Positions 24,051 to 36,484 are shown, counted from the first letter of the stretch. The stretch is DNA of 64,000 nt from Microcebus murinus (GCF_040939455.1 NC_134115.1:26810727-26874726), one strand, 5' to 3'. Made by a program: numbers and translations. Notes: generated from the letters alone by a model not told the origin.

Positions 24051-25560
24051 CAAATAAATAAATTTTTTAAAAAGCTCAGAGTAGTTAATGTCAAAGTATT
24101 GCTGATACTTGCTAAGATGAACTTCAGATCCAGATTGGGGCTTTGTATGAGTGGACAGAGAGCAGGGCCACTGGTCATCTACACGGCTTGTCCGCTGACA
24201 AACACTGCGGTGCCCAGGCAATTCATCTCTGGATTGAGGGTGAGTGAAGATAATAAACCTACACAAGGTTTAGGAAAAAGCCCTGCAGTATAAGGGAGAG
24301 GCAGTCACATCTGGAAGACTCAGACTACCTTCTCAACCTCCAACTTTTCTCTGTTTCTAGACACCCATAATATTTTAAATCTCTTTTATTAACTATACTG
24401 ATAATTCAAGTATCTTCCAGACTTGGCAATGTGTTACAAAAATCTTAGATTTTGGAAATGGATGGTATATCCATCTTTTCCTACTTTCAGTGATATTTTG
24501 TTAAAAAATTTTGAGAGGCTACATTTGAGCTGCCATCCTAAGCTGGAGATCTCATCTTAAGTTATTTTTAATAACAGTTAATGATAGTAAATATAAATAT
24601 TTTATTTATTTGATAATTATTAAAAGCATTTGAAATATTTAAAAACAAATTAGTTGTTTTTCTGAGCAGGCTATTAACATTATTGGAGTTCAAGATCTAT
24701 TAATTAAGAATTTTGTTTAAAAGTGGTTGAAAGTGATAAATAAAATGAAAGTAAGAATAATGAGGGGCAAATCTACCACATACCAGCAAACCATAGAACT
24801 CCAGGGGATGAATCATACCCTTGGATTTGACTAATTTAGCAACTCTGATCAGACTAAAATCATCTCTACCTTTGAGTAAATGCCATGAAAATAATTAAAA
24901 TTGAAATTTTTACCAAATGTTGAGATTTAGATTTTACCAAATCTAAAACCATATTTGATAAAAAAAAAAAAAAAAGACATAAAACAAGGTTGGCAGATAA
25001 TTTTCCCTTCACATGACTGATGATTGATAGTGGTTGCCTAGAGAACTGTGTTAAGAAGGATTCTGAGCCCACATCTAAACCTGGATGGGAGAAGGGGTTA
25101 GGCTCTATTGTTCATGATTGTCATAAGAACTGACAGTGGCAATATCCATGCTGCACTAGGTATAAATACATGCTTTTGTGCTAAGTATAAAATATGAGAA
25201 AAACGTGAATAAAGAAAAAGAAACTATAAAAACTAAATGGTTTAGTCTCAAAAAATCAAAGATGTCTTTCCCCAATCTAACATATTAGCAGTTTGACAGT
25301 GTGTATGAAGCCCTGCACTATGAGCTCTTGGGACAGAGAGCTGTTAGATAAACCGGAGATCCCTTCAAACCCATGAACACCCGTTTCAAGCTTAAATGCT
25401 GAAAGCTTTTACTTATATTCAGGCAGAAAATTATTGACAATCCTTACAAAGCGATCCTACCTGAACATTTTGTGTATCAAATTCAAGTGACTTCACAATG
25501 ATGAAAAGGAGATTTCCTTTGTTATGTTCTTTGAAAAAATATTTTCTGGCATATTCGTTT
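24051..25560. other. Unique AT-rich sequence
   Basis: No repeat or exon is recognised. A run of 15 or 16 A lies at 24960-24975. Confidence 0.5.
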
Positions 25561-25566
25561 CATGAC

Positions 25567-25968
25567 TGTGTAAGTCTGCTTGGGCTGCCATAACAAAATA
25601 TGATAGGCTGAAACAACAGAAATATATTTTCTCATAGTTCTGAAGGTTGAAAGTCTAGAGGTCCAAGATCAAGGTGTCAGCAAGCTTGGTCTCTGGTGAA
25701 GCCTTTGTCCACTGCTTGCAGATGGTACCTTCTTGCTCTGCCCTTCCATGGCCTTTTCTTTGTGCATGTGTTGAGAGAGAGAGAGAGAGAGCTCTCTGGT
25801 GTCTCTCCTTCTTACAGGACATCAGTGCTATTGGATTAGGGTGCCACTTTTATGACCTCTCATTTAAACCTAATTATCTCTTTGAAAACCCTGTCTCTAA
25901 AAACAGTCACATTGGGGGTGAGGGCTTCAACATATGAATTTTTGGGGGACACAATTCAGTCCATAACA
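25567..25968 (-). mobile_element. MLT1A-type solo LTR
   Basis: Full-length, starting TGTGTAAGTCTGCTTGGG and ending CAGTCCATAACA, the reverse complement of an MLT1A LTR. A (GA)n run at about 25771-25791 is normal for this LTR. The 5-bp flanks atgac (25562-25566) and atgat (25969-25973) fit a target duplication with one change. The overlapping short open frames are LTR sequence. Confidence 0.85.
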
Positions 25969-25973
25969 ATGAT

Positions 25974-26988
25974 CCTCTGTCTTGAGTTGCATATAACCTC
26001 CTGGAGGGGACAGACACCTTCTCACAATGCAAGGCGGAATGTCATCAGCGTTGGAGTGTGGATACAACAAAGTGCTCAGGGAGTTAAGAGGTTACAGAAA
26101 GCAATGGCCACAGCCTTCTTTCTCCAAGTTAACTGTTTCCTGATCTCTTTAGCTACTTGTATCTCCTGAAACATTGAATTTTGCACCAATGGTGTCTTCA
26201 AACTCTGTTCTACAGAGCCTTAGTGTTTTATGGCTGTGTTTTAATGGTTCCTTAAATGTGTGATTCGGGTTTCACGTAAAAATATATTTCAACTATTAAT
26301 ACTATAATAACTAACGTGCTGCATGAAATAACTCATTTGTGTTATGTGCCAAACTTCAATACATTCGGGACCACTTATGTGACAATTTAGCATGCGAGGT
26401 TATCTTGATTTCCTGTAGGCTTTGGAATAATACTTCTGCCATTTCTGCCTAATTGAAGAATAGCTTGAGAACCCAAGATGAGCTGTCAGAAAGTTTATCA
26501 GTGCGAACATACAAAAACTGTGCAAATAAATTGAATGCTGAGGTTACTATATAATTCTCATTTAAATCCCTGATTTCTGCAGTTTTACTTTTCTTAAAAT
26601 AAATTTATTCATTTAAATTGTTACATATATGAACTCACAAATTGAATGTATTCTAATAAATATATGCTAATAAATAATGCCTTTATATTTATTTATTGTA
26701 AAATTTCATTTGAAAGTAGAGTTGCTGCTAAAGCAAGTTTGAAATCCTCTACTCTGTTGGCTTACATGTATTCTGTGTTGCATGTGCTATTAAACAACTA
26801 AAAACTGCATGAGCCTATCATACGATGTCAACCAAACAGTGAAGTATGACCAAAAACAAATAGTAAAGATCAGGCACATGGAAGTCTAGGTGGGTGGAAG
26901 TACATGTCATTTAGGTGCCCTTGAGTCATTGATTTTACAGCCTGACAGTGAGCAGTCATTCATTATATATCATTAGAATTTTAATTTA
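25974..26988. other. Unique AT-rich sequence
   Basis: No repeat family or gene is recognised. Overall AT content is high between 26230 and 26720. Confidence 0.5.
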
Positions 26989-26989
26989 A

Positions 26990-27570
26990 AAAATTAGTGC
27001 AGGGAGCTGAGTTGGGGAGGGACATTAATGTGAGTATTTGGTATTAAGATGAGAGCAGCTCGGTAGGAAACTTCCTAATGGAAATGTCACTGATAGTAAT
27101 TACCCCTTTCCCGTCAAGAAGCTCTTTGATTTTCCTCTTGCATTAGGGGACCAGGCAGACTGACAGATAAACTGAAACATGAGGGTGATTCGAAAAGCCA
27201 GAGAATCTAGAAAACCAGCTAGGGAATTTGGAGACAGCAGCGTAATTTGATATTTGCGTCATCTGAGGGGTATGTTGGTCATGCTTTTTAATTGCTAAAC
27301 CCAGTGAGATGTGGAGCAAGGAGTGAGAGCGTCTCAGGATTCACAGACCTGGCCAAGCCCGAGCATTTGTGCTGGTGTGCAGGGGCTGAGACAAGGTCAG
27401 AATTAATGGGCCTCCAGCCCTTCCAGTTCTCCCTTGAGATCCTTCTAGCACTCTGAGTGCTCGAAGGTGGAGCACCTGTGACCCTTGGAGAACTTTTTGG
27501 AAGATCTTTGGTGTCATCTTTCCAGTGGGCAGCGTGTGGGGTGTTTATCATCATTCAAACGCTTATGAAA
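26990..27570. promoter_or_regulatory. Candidate conserved non-coding block 1
   Basis: Repeat-free sequence with dense homeodomain-type TAAT/ATTA cores (near 27028, 27097 and 27283) and balanced base content. There is no open reading frame with a known domain. Conservation is inferred only from texture and must be tested by alignment. Confidence 0.25.
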
Positions 27571-28129
27571 TCTTATGTTAATTAAACGAATGTGCAAAAA
27601 GCTCTAAATATAGTGCCTGAATCAAAGTAGCTTTCTTTGGGCCTTTTTTTTTTTGAAATTAGTGCTAGGAATCCTTAAATCTAGTACTAACAACCTGCTA
27701 CTCCCAAAGAAAATGCTTATAAGTCGAAGGGTGAAATTTCTGATGATTACAGAGCCTCCTGCCAACGTGTTTGCCTTTCCCTCTTTAGTTTCCAGCGTTA
27801 TTATCCCCTGTGCACCTATCATTTTCTCTATCATAGAAATTCATTTTGTAATCTCAAAATGAAGACATTGAATGAGAAAACTGGCCCTAGATTTTTTTTT
27901 TCCTTCAACGATAGAAACTTTCTTTATAAAGAACCATAAGACAACCATGTCAGAGGGCTTCAATTAATATTTGCATGTGACATGATTGAGTTCTTCTGTC
28001 TGCCTCTGGGATAAGTTTCATTGCTCTGAAAATACGTAACATATGCAGAGAAATATACACATATGCTATGGCAAATGCTTAGGGATTTCCATGGGCGAAG
28101 TTAGACAAATCCTTTCAAATATACAAATT
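27571..28129. other. Unique sequence
   Basis: No feature recognised. Opposed 70-residue frames at 27622-27862 have no known homology. Confidence 0.45.
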
Positions 28130-28700
28130 TTTGTTTCTCAGTAAAGGAAATACTGCAGCTACCCATCTGTAAAACTAACCCGACTCTCTGTGTTAACTGG
28201 CTGATGTAATGTTCAGGGTCTTTTTTGGTTGACTTCCTAGCAATCAGAGATAACATTACAATTCACTGTATTGGTTTTTGTGGGCTGGTAATGGTTCAAA
28301 CACATGGGAGTAATTCAAAGCTTTGCTTTTGCAGGTTCAATAATTCCATCTCCACTTAGACATGAAATCGTTTTTTTTTTTTGTTTTTTAAAGCAACTAA
28401 ATAATGCATGGTATGATGGGATGGGGAGGGCATTGCTAAAATTCACATCAAAAAGCATACTCTATCACACTGCTCGGTTCTCAGAGCTGTTCCATTAGTG
28501 CCCCTTTAACATGTAATATTTCCCAATTAAGTGTGTTGGTAAGAATTATTCATTTTAATAATTAAAGAGCTTCCCCAGCTCCCTGAAGAGCGTTACCATG
28601 GAGGCCCAGCTCCACTGCTGGGAATAATCACAGCATGCTAATGTAAAAACCAGGTGACAGTTGAATGCTAGTATTGCCAATGGGTGAAACTAACTCAGGG
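28130..28700. promoter_or_regulatory. Candidate conserved non-coding block 2
   Basis: Repeat-free sequence with clustered motifs: 'attttaataattaaag' at 28552-28567, an octamer-like ATGCTAAT at 28635-28642, and the E-box caggtg at 28651-28656. No coding frame is recognisable. The regulatory role is inference. Confidence 0.25.
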
Positions 28701-29260
28701 CTCATTTCCATGGCTGGCCCCTGGGACACCCGTGGGGTGACCTTTTGCTGTAGCAGGCTATGTTGTAGGTTGGTTTGGGGCTATCATGAAGCATACAATT
28801 TATCATTTATGTATTTTGACTATGACGTGACATGCTCTAGGATGACATGAAAAGGCTTTTTGGCTGTCTTGAGTGAGTAGGCAGTGAGTGATTCCCCCAG
28901 TTGGGTTTTGTGCTATCTTAGGGTTGCCATGAAATTCTCCAAACAAAATTTTCTTTCATTTTAATTAAGGAGAAATACGTGGCTTTGGGACATTTAAGAG
29001 GGGCTGGTGCAAAAGTAAACTCTGAGAAGGGATCATAACCAAATGCAACAGTGATCACTTGTCTGTTGGCAGCAGGTATGTTGAATCTGGGCTCTCTGGG
29101 CGGTAGTGAGACAGTGCCTCCTTGGGTACAAAAGATTGGTAAATGTGACCACAGCAGTAGGCGACTGATAATTCCCAAACATTTAAGTTCCAATTATAAG
29201 AAAGTTATATAGTGTAATAAAGTGGAAGACCTCATCCCATTACTGAAAATTATGATGCTT
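28701..29260. promoter_or_regulatory. Candidate conserved non-coding block 3 in unique sequence
   Basis: Repeat-free. It holds 'ttcattttaattaaggag' near 28955-28972. I see no exon and no repeat. Confidence 0.2.
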
Positions 29261-29261
29261 T

Positions 29262-29412
29262 GTGCCTATTTAGTACTATGCACTTTTCAAAACCACTCTC
29301 ACATTTATTCATTTGATTCTTGCAACGCACCATCGAAATAAATCGGGCTATTTTTATATTAATTGTACAAAGACATTATGAGATTTTTCCAGTTTCAACA
29401 GCTAATCTTGGA
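29262..29412 (+). repeat. MIR fragment
   Basis: 'actctcacatttattcattt' then 'gattcttgcaacgcaccatc' follows the MIR middle in sense. Confidence 0.5.
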
Positions 29413-30329
29413 TTCTTAGAATTTTCAAATTGGAAGTATTTAGCAGAGTTGTTTGTTTTTCTCAACCAGTGAGATAACTGACTTACAAAGGTTTGTGGTT
29501 TGCATGGTCTTGAAAACTACCATTCCTTAGCTTCCCTGGATGAGAGGCAGCCTTGCCTAATTCAGGAACACTCCAAGAGCAAAAGCAGGGGCAAAGTGGC
29601 TTCTCTAAAGGGTTTCATTCTTTCCCATCTTGGTTAACCAGGAAAATGAAAAAAAAGAAAGATGACAGAAAAGGATCAGAAGACAGAAGGGAAGGGCAGA
29701 TTACCTGTCTGGGGTTTCTGATGCGTAACCTGGGACAGGGCTGGACTGAAAAGTTTCCGGGTTCACAGGCAATGGGTGGACTGCTGTGTTGTCCCCGACA
29801 GGACTCTGGGCTGTCCCCGAAAGGACTCCAGGCTGTCATGGGCCCATTTTGCAGTGGCTTGCTCAGGGTTTTTTGTCCACATTTGGGAGTAGTCATGATG
29901 TAGCCAGGATGTGTGAAAAGACGGCCAGAAGCCTGGGTTATGGGAGCCAGCTGTCCACCACTCCTCCCAGAGTGGATACAATTCTCCATCTGTCGCTGGG
30001 CCTCGCCACCATCTTCCCTGTAATCCAGAGCCTGTCTTGACAGATGGTTCCTATGTGCTATTATAATTGTTTTTGCTTTCTGGGGAGTTTTCTTAGCCTT
30101 CAACGCATAGTTAACATTTTAGCTAAATCTTTCTCTATTATTGTGATATAATAAATATATATATATATATACATGCTTGGTATTTGTCCCAGTTCCTGAC
30201 ACAGAGTTTCTAAAACTCTTGTAGTTTCCTGAGTGATAGGAGCATCTTTTGCTATTCGTAGCAAGCTCCTTTGAACCGTACCTGCGTTTTTGCTAATGAG
30301 GCGACTCTTGGCGGGCTCCTAGATAGTTT
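29413..30329. other. Unclassified sequence with a 22-bp tandem duplication
   Basis: The unit tgtccccgacaggactctgg (plus gc) at 29790-29811 is repeated with three changes at 29812-29833. The longest open frame of the window (162 residues, 29615-30103, minus) lies here. It has a phenylalanine-rich end read from the poly-A side and no domain I know, so I do not call it a gene. A short (TA)n run lies at 30152-30171. Confidence 0.5.
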
Positions 30330-30960
30330 CAGGGGAATCAACCATGTGATTAGAGGGTTGGAACTTTCAGCACCCCACCCCCAAGCCAACCTCCGGGGAG
30401 GGGAGCGGGGCTGCAGATTGAGTTAATGACAACTGATTTCATCAATGGTGACTACATAACAGAGCAGCTAGAAAACCAGTAAGCAACACAGTCTGAAGAG
30501 TTTCTGGGTTGGTGAACATACCAAGGGGGGGGAGGGGACAGGGGCGGTGAGCACCTGAAGAGGGCGGGGGAGCTCCTTACACTCTTCCCCCATACCATGC
30601 CCTATGCATCTCTTTAATTTGGCTGTTCCTAGTTGTATCCTTCATAAAAAAAAAAACAAAAAAAAAACACCCTAGTAAATATAAGTAAAATGTTTCCCTG
30701 AATTTTGTGAGCTGTTCTAGTAAATTATTGAACCTGAGGAGGGGGTCATGGTAACCCCTGATTTATAGCCAGTTGGTCAGGAATCAGACTTGTGCTTGTC
30801 GTCTGAAGTGGGAGCAATCGTATGGGATGGATCCCTTAGCCTATGGGGTCTCTGCTAACTCCAGGTAGTGTCAGAATTGAGTTGAAATATAGGACACCCA
30901 GTTGGTATCCAGAGAGTTGGACAATTGGTTGGTGTGGAGAAAAAATTCCTACACATTTGT
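30330..30960 (+). mobile_element. Retroviral-type LTR, family not named
   Basis: The order 'gggttggtgaacata', 'ccctatgcatctctttaatt', 'taaaatgtttccctgaattt', 'gtcagaattgagttga' and 'taggacacccagttggtatc' is a common mammalian LTR pattern known to me by sequence but not by name. The LTR seems to end in ACA near 30955. The next bases (tttgttgtgagaagtg) resemble a tRNA-Leu-type primer-binding site. No viral gene is present in the window. Confidence 0.5.
30525..30544 (+). other. G-quadruplex-capable tract in LTR
   Basis: A run of eight or nine G is followed by two runs of four G separated by A and ACA. The long run can supply two of the four required tracts. Confidence 0.75.
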
Positions 30961-30984
30961 TGTGAGAAGTGGTGTTGGGAGTAA

Positions 30985-31618
30985 AAAAACAGATCAGAGC
31001 CAGAATCATATTGGGCAGTATATAGACATGACCTAATGATTTTCGTATGCACTGAGTAGTACAAGTAACTCACTAATTAATAAGTTTCAATAAATTGTAC
31101 ATGCACATAATGTTTGTAGCACCCTGAACTGAAGGTAGAGTGATCACTCACTGAGTAGAAAGGGAGAGAAGGTCTTCTCTTGTTTGTAGTCAGAGTCCCA
31201 CAGTGTCTCAATCATTCTGTTTTGTATATTCTCAGATGTTTACGTTTTCTCCTTATCTGGCTGACTTCATCAGGTCCTATTTGGTTACGAGGAATAAAGC
31301 TTTTCTAAAATGAATTAAGTTTTAAAAAATGAGGGATTCGTTTTAAGGAAACAACAGGCAATTTCAAAGCAATCCACAGGTAGGAAATAAAGTATGGCCT
31401 GTTCTTATAGGACTGGGGCTTGAAAATGCTAAGTCAAGGTGTGAACTTATTCTCCCTTTTTCTTTCCAAAGTCTCGTAGTATTTGGTGTCTGTTTTTCTT
31501 GGAGCCTCTATAGACTGTATTCTGCTATTGGCAAGGCCTTTTGTGGCCATTTTCAAATGACAGCTTCAGCTCCCAAATTTCCTCTACCTTATGGTGTGGT
31601 GCTGGCAGCCAATTGGCT
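30985..31618. other. Unique sequence
   Basis: It may include a little retroviral leader from the preceding LTR. No other feature is recognised. Confidence 0.45.
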
Positions 31619-31619
31619 T

Positions 31620-32140
31620 GGACTCTGTGTATCAGTTACTCTTCTTAGTTGTAAGCAACAGAAACCATCACAGCTAATTTAAGCAAAAAAGGAACTTACT
31701 GGATGATATTGGAGAGCTCATAGAATTGGAAAACAGGCAAGAAACAAAGGAAACTACCCAACAAGAACCATAGCCAAGGTCATGCCCAGAGCTGGCCCTG
31801 GGAGGACACCCCACTTACTGAGTGTGAGGCACCCACAGCTTGTACCATTGGTGGTGAGGGCACTGGGCTTACTCTTGCTGCTTCCATTGCTGTCCTCTTC
31901 AGTGCTTGAAACACAGTTCTCCAGCATTCCTGCAACTGTGCTTCACTAGGTTCCAATTCAAAGTCCAGGGCAGATATTTCTGATTGGTCAGGCTGAGGTC
32001 ATGTGCCAGTTGCTTGGCTGCAAGGGAAGCTGGGAAAGCAATTAGTAGGCAATTCGGGTTCTATAGTGGAAAGAGCAATATGCTTCTCACCAGGTCTTGG
32101 AAAGTAGGAAATTCCTCAAAGCTCCAAGGAGATTTAGATT
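31620..32140. repeat. Interspersed repeat, family not named
   Basis: 'ttgtaagcaacagaaacc', then a 'gaacttactggatgatat' block and 'tctgattggtcaggctgagg', match a medium-reiterated mammalian repeat pattern known to me without a name. Confidence 0.4.
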
Positions 32141-32150
32141 CTGGGCAGCC

Positions 32151-32188
32151 AAAAACAAACAAACAAAACAAAACAAACAAACAAACCC
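32151..32188. repeat. (CAAA)n/(CAAAA)n tract followed by C-rich stretch
   Basis: A tetranucleotide-type A-rich run, followed at 32196-32213 by two blocks of 6 and 7 C residues. Confidence 0.85.
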
Positions 32189-32213
32189 CAGCATACCCCC
32201 CGCACCCCCCCGC

Positions 32214-34094
32214 AAATGATCACTATACTCAATGGCCTATTTCCTGATACCCAAATGAATATTAAGAGTCTGTTTTGAGTCAGATATCTATCCCTAGACC
32301 GGTTGACTGTGGCCAGTGAGGCAAGATGCCTTTATATATAGGGCTGGGCTCACCTGGGCTGTCGGGGTGTAGATTCTTATCTAGAAAGTGGGGATGTGGA
32401 GCCATGGCTAGCTATTTCTTTTTCTGATGCTGGCTCACAATTGGTATACTGAGGTAACACAGGTAACTTGTGGCTCTCTTGGGGACTTATATCCTGCACT
32501 ACCCATGTCAGATTTCCTGCTAACTTGCCATTGGTTGTGTTAATACATTTATATGTTTAATTAGCTTTCCTAGGACAGCAAGTGGTACTTTGGGGTATTT
32601 GGCAGCTCCATGAACCCAGACCTTTTCCAGAAGGTCCAATTTCTTTTCCTGCTTAGATAATGGACAAATTAGAGCCTACGCCTTAGCTGGACATCTGAAA
32701 TTATAGCTCTTAATATTTATCAGATTGTGATTAATGAGACAATCCTTTGGGGCTTTGACAAAGGCCTGGAAGGTACAGTCTTTGAGAACACCTATGTATG
32801 TATGTCTGAGACTGGTGAAGTTTTAAAATGGAAAAAGGCATTCTTAAGTTAAAACAGCACTAAATAATAATTTATTACAATTAATTACCTTTGCTTATTC
32901 AAAAATATATGTATCAGTTGCCTATTGCATGCCAGGCACTGTGCCAAACTTTGCTAAAGTTAGTTTTTTCTTTTCTTATATTAAGGAGCAAAGCTCACAG
33001 TAAATTAAACTAAATCTCTATGTAGCCCCCATACATGGTAAAAGCCATATATGGTTTTGTGTTTCTATAATTTAATAATTTGAGCATTTGGGATTTGAGT
33101 GTGGGGAGACTGGATATCCTCCCTAAAATTATAGCATCCATCCTAAAAGAAAAATTTTAAATTTTAAAAATGTAATAAAGAATTCTGAAATTCCCTCTGG
33201 ACTTTTTGTTTGGAAGCCTAAATTTTAACAAGTACAACTGGGTATTTGTTCTGAATTAGGTAAATGGTGCCAGTAGCAACAATTATCTTTAATGTTTACT
33301 GTTATTTGAGCTTTATAGGAGGAAAAAGAAAGCTCATGGGAAATACGAAAGTTGATAGGCAATAAAAAGAGTCTGAAAGAAGCAAAACAAGAGAGAATGG
33401 ATATTATATGAAAACTCATATCATGTTGAAGGGCAAGACTAGCAGAAAGGTTTTCTTAATTATATACTGTCAGATTTAAAAAGTATGAGGCTGGTATATT
33501 AAATATGGTAAAAAAATATCTAGGCTTTGGAAGGAAAATGAAGAAGTTTAAACATGGGCAAATTGTTCAAGAATATCAACCATCAACTCCATTGGGACCC
33601 ATTTTACTAATTCATGTTATGATCTACAGCCACATCTAATCTCTTGTTCTGAAGGTCTGCTGCATCCCAGAAAGAGGCTGGAGTTGTGTTTGAATAGTAA
33701 TGACATAATTGTGTCATAGAACAGATTGCTGGGGCAGTTTTGTTTGACAACATGGCTGTATGTGAGTTATTGAAATAAATCCTGCTGTCTTATACCATTT
33801 TAAAAAGGAGGAAGCGTGAGGACATGTGAAATAGTTATTTGTATACTCAGTAGGATTAAGATGAATCACTGTACATAACCTCTTTAGTCTTTAGAGGGAC
33901 TGAGTTTTCTTTCAAGGGGCAAATACACATGTAGAATTAGGCATGACTTGGAGCCACATGTGGCAGAATGGTCTGGAATAAGACTCTCCTGCAACCATTC
34001 GTATTTGACAAAAGTACTGATGGATAAACAAAAAGTACTTATGGATAAAGATTAAAATCAAGCAAACTTACCATCCAGCTGAATTCTCTAAAAA
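32214..34094. other. Mostly unique sequence with a small MIR/L2-like piece
   Basis: A piece at 32913-32955 ('gttgcctattgcatgccagg', 'cactgtgcc') looks like MIR or L2. The rest is AT-rich, with no exon or repeat that I can support. Confidence 0.5.
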
Positions 34095-34095
34095 C

Positions 34096-34431
34096 CGAGG
34101 GTCATCCAACTTTCCATAAAGGGTCAGAGAGTGAATGGTCTTGGCTTTGTATGCCCTGTGGTTTCCATCATGACTGCTCAACTCTGCCCGTAGTGCTCAA
34201 AAGCATCCATAGAGATGACTAAGCGTGACTGTGTTCCTAGAAACTTTTAATTATGGACGATGAAATTTGAATTTCATACAATTTCATGTGTCACACGAAA
34301 TGATTTTTCATCCATTTAAATGATTTTTCATTCATTTAAAAATGTAAAAATGATTCCTACAGGTTTATCAGCTGTATAAAAACAGGTGGTGGGGTAGATT
34401 TGGCCTGTGGGCTATAGTTTACCAACTCAAC
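34096..34431. mobile_element. hAT-type DNA transposon with internal duplication
   Basis: The left end 'cataaagggtcagagagtga' and the right end 'gatttggcctgtgggctata', with 'gcaaac'-like termini, follow a widespread non-autonomous hAT element (MER33-like by memory). An internal 20-bp unit, tgatttttcatccatttaaa, is doubled at 34301-34340 with one difference. The exact 8-bp target duplication is not visible. Confidence 0.65.
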
Positions 34432-34530
34432 TTAAAGGGTCTTAACCCTTTCCTTCTCATAGCTTCCAGAATAACTAGGATGAAACATCTTTTCACGAGG
34501 CATGTCACATCCTCTGTTGTATCACAGCTT

Positions 34531-34911
34531 TTTATTATTGTTATTATTTTATTTCAGCATATTATGGGGGTACAAATTTTAAAGTTTTGAATAATGCCCT
34601 TGCCCTCCCTCCCCCAAGTCTGAGCTTCAAGTGTGACCATCCCCCAGACGGTGCACATCTCATTCATTATGTTTGTATATGCCCCTCCTCTTCCTCCCCC
34701 CTCCCACCTGCCCAATGCCCATTTAATGTAATTTATATGTGTCCACTTAGGTGCTGATCAGTTAATACCAATTTGCTGGTGAGTATATGTGGTGCTTGTT
34801 TACCATGGAGTATTATTCACCCTAAGAAACAATGGTGATGTAGCACATCTTGTATTTTCCTGGATAGAGCTGGAACCCATACTACTAGGTGAAGTATCCC
34901 AAGAATGGAAA
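34531..34911. mobile_element. Lemur-type L1 with 5' inversion (twin priming)
   Basis: 34531-about 34798 is the reverse complement of the L1 3' end, with its tail at the left. 34799-34911 is the end of ORF2 in the plus direction ('accatggagtattattcacc' to 'cccaagaatgg'). In an intact L1 the second piece would directly precede the first. The two parts therefore form one insertion whose 5' part is inverted. No clear target duplication is seen. Confidence 0.85.
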
Positions 34912-34914
34912 AAA

Positions 34915-35578
34915 AATTGTTTTAAAACATTGCCAGTTCAATCTTTCACACCCCTTCCCCACTAAGGTGTTGAAACCTTCACTTTATAGTGTCAAGAATG
35001 TAAAATGAAGGTAAGATTGGGCAGGGTTTGTAAATTCAGTGTTTAATGATTCTCCTCCACATTATTTAATTCACTTTTCCTTTCCCAGGTTTGTAACGTA
35101 ATTCCTAATCCCCTCCCTTCGCTTTTCAAATCTAACTTGTATGTGACATACATAATCCTCTTCGGAAAAGATATTTGCTGTGACTCAACCAATCCTCTGT
35201 TTGCTCTTGGTTTCTTACTCTTGAAATGAGAGAACACACATTTTAGTCCCAGATGAATAAGAGAAAAGAAATAAAAGGAAATGGAGTTGAACATCAGCCA
35301 AAATGCCGCTTTGCATAAGATGCCCAACTAATTCCCCTTAGCTTTGTCTGCTCTATTGATTTTCTGCCAGTTGCTTATTTTCTCACAAATCTTATACATC
35401 TTGTACATGAAAAAGCAGGACCAGTAAAAGCTCATCTTTGAACTAGATAAGCAGAAAGAACTCAGCCATTCTGACTATCATAATAAGAAAGCATTTCTTA
35501 ATTCAATTTAACCAATGATGAGGGTGTGTGCCTGTAATTTTCTGTAGACAACACCGTGTGGAGATACTAAAAGTCTGT
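34915..35578. other. Unique sequence
   Basis: The 94-residue minus frame at 35043-35327 matches no family I know. No other feature is recognised. Confidence 0.5.
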
Positions 35579-35579
35579 G

Positions 35580-35895
35580 CAATTGGCCCTCCACACTCAC
35601 CTGTTCTGCAGCTGGGGGTTCAAACAATCGTGGATCTAAAATATCCTGAAAAACCTCAATAATACAATAATAAAATAACATACAAACAAAGATAATATAG
35701 TTTAATAACTACTTACAAAGCATTTACATTGTGTTAGGTATTATAAGCCAGGTTATAATGTTAGGTAATCCAGAGATGATTTAAAGTATATGGGAGGATA
35801 TGTTATATGCAAATACTACACTATTTTATAGTAGAGACTTGAGAATCTGCAGTGGGGGTGCTGGAACCAAACCCCCAGATACCGAGAAAGGACTG
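35580..35895. mobile_element. MER2-type Tigger DNA transposon
   Basis: The left end is CAATTGGCCCTCC. The right end, reverse-complemented, is CAGTCCTTTCTCGG. Inside lie 'gcatttacattgtgttaggt', 'atatgcaaatactacac' and 'tgctggaaccaaaccccc', the usual MER2 body. A TA follows the right end (35896-35897), while the left TA has mutated. Confidence 0.8.
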
Positions 35896-36155
35896 TATAA
35901 TAGAGAATATGGCCTCAGGGAACTTGCAATTAAAGAATACTCCCAAATATATTTAAATAAAAATATAAAATAATAAATATGCCACACAACCTGGCCAAGA
36001 GGGGAAGTGGGGAAGGGAATTGGTAGACAAAAATATTCTACATGTCTTCTTTACTTTTCTCCTCACTGGGCTGTATCACTGAAGAAGTTTTAGCCCTTCT
36101 GAAATCCTTCCTAACCCCCCCAGACTGCTGAAGAATTTCTCACACATGCTCCCTT
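35896..36155. other. Unique sequence
   Basis: No feature recognised. Confidence 0.45.
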
Positions 36156-36167
36156 CTGTAGTTCCAT

Positions 36168-36472
<305 letters not shown>

Positions 36473-36484
36473 CTGTAGTTTCAT

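Noticed and set aside
24015..24293. Possible coding exon ending at GTGAGT near 24240
   Set aside because: No acceptor upstream, the frame begins in Alu sequence, and the residues match no family.
28996..29015. MADE1-like end (ctggtgcaaaagtaa)
   Set aside because: Only about 13 bases match. There is no second end and no TA duplication, and MADE1 is an anthropoid element.
29615..30103. Longest open reading frame (162 residues, minus strand) as a gene
   Set aside because: No recognisable domain, a low-complexity phenylalanine run, opposed frames over the same DNA, and no promoter or splice context.
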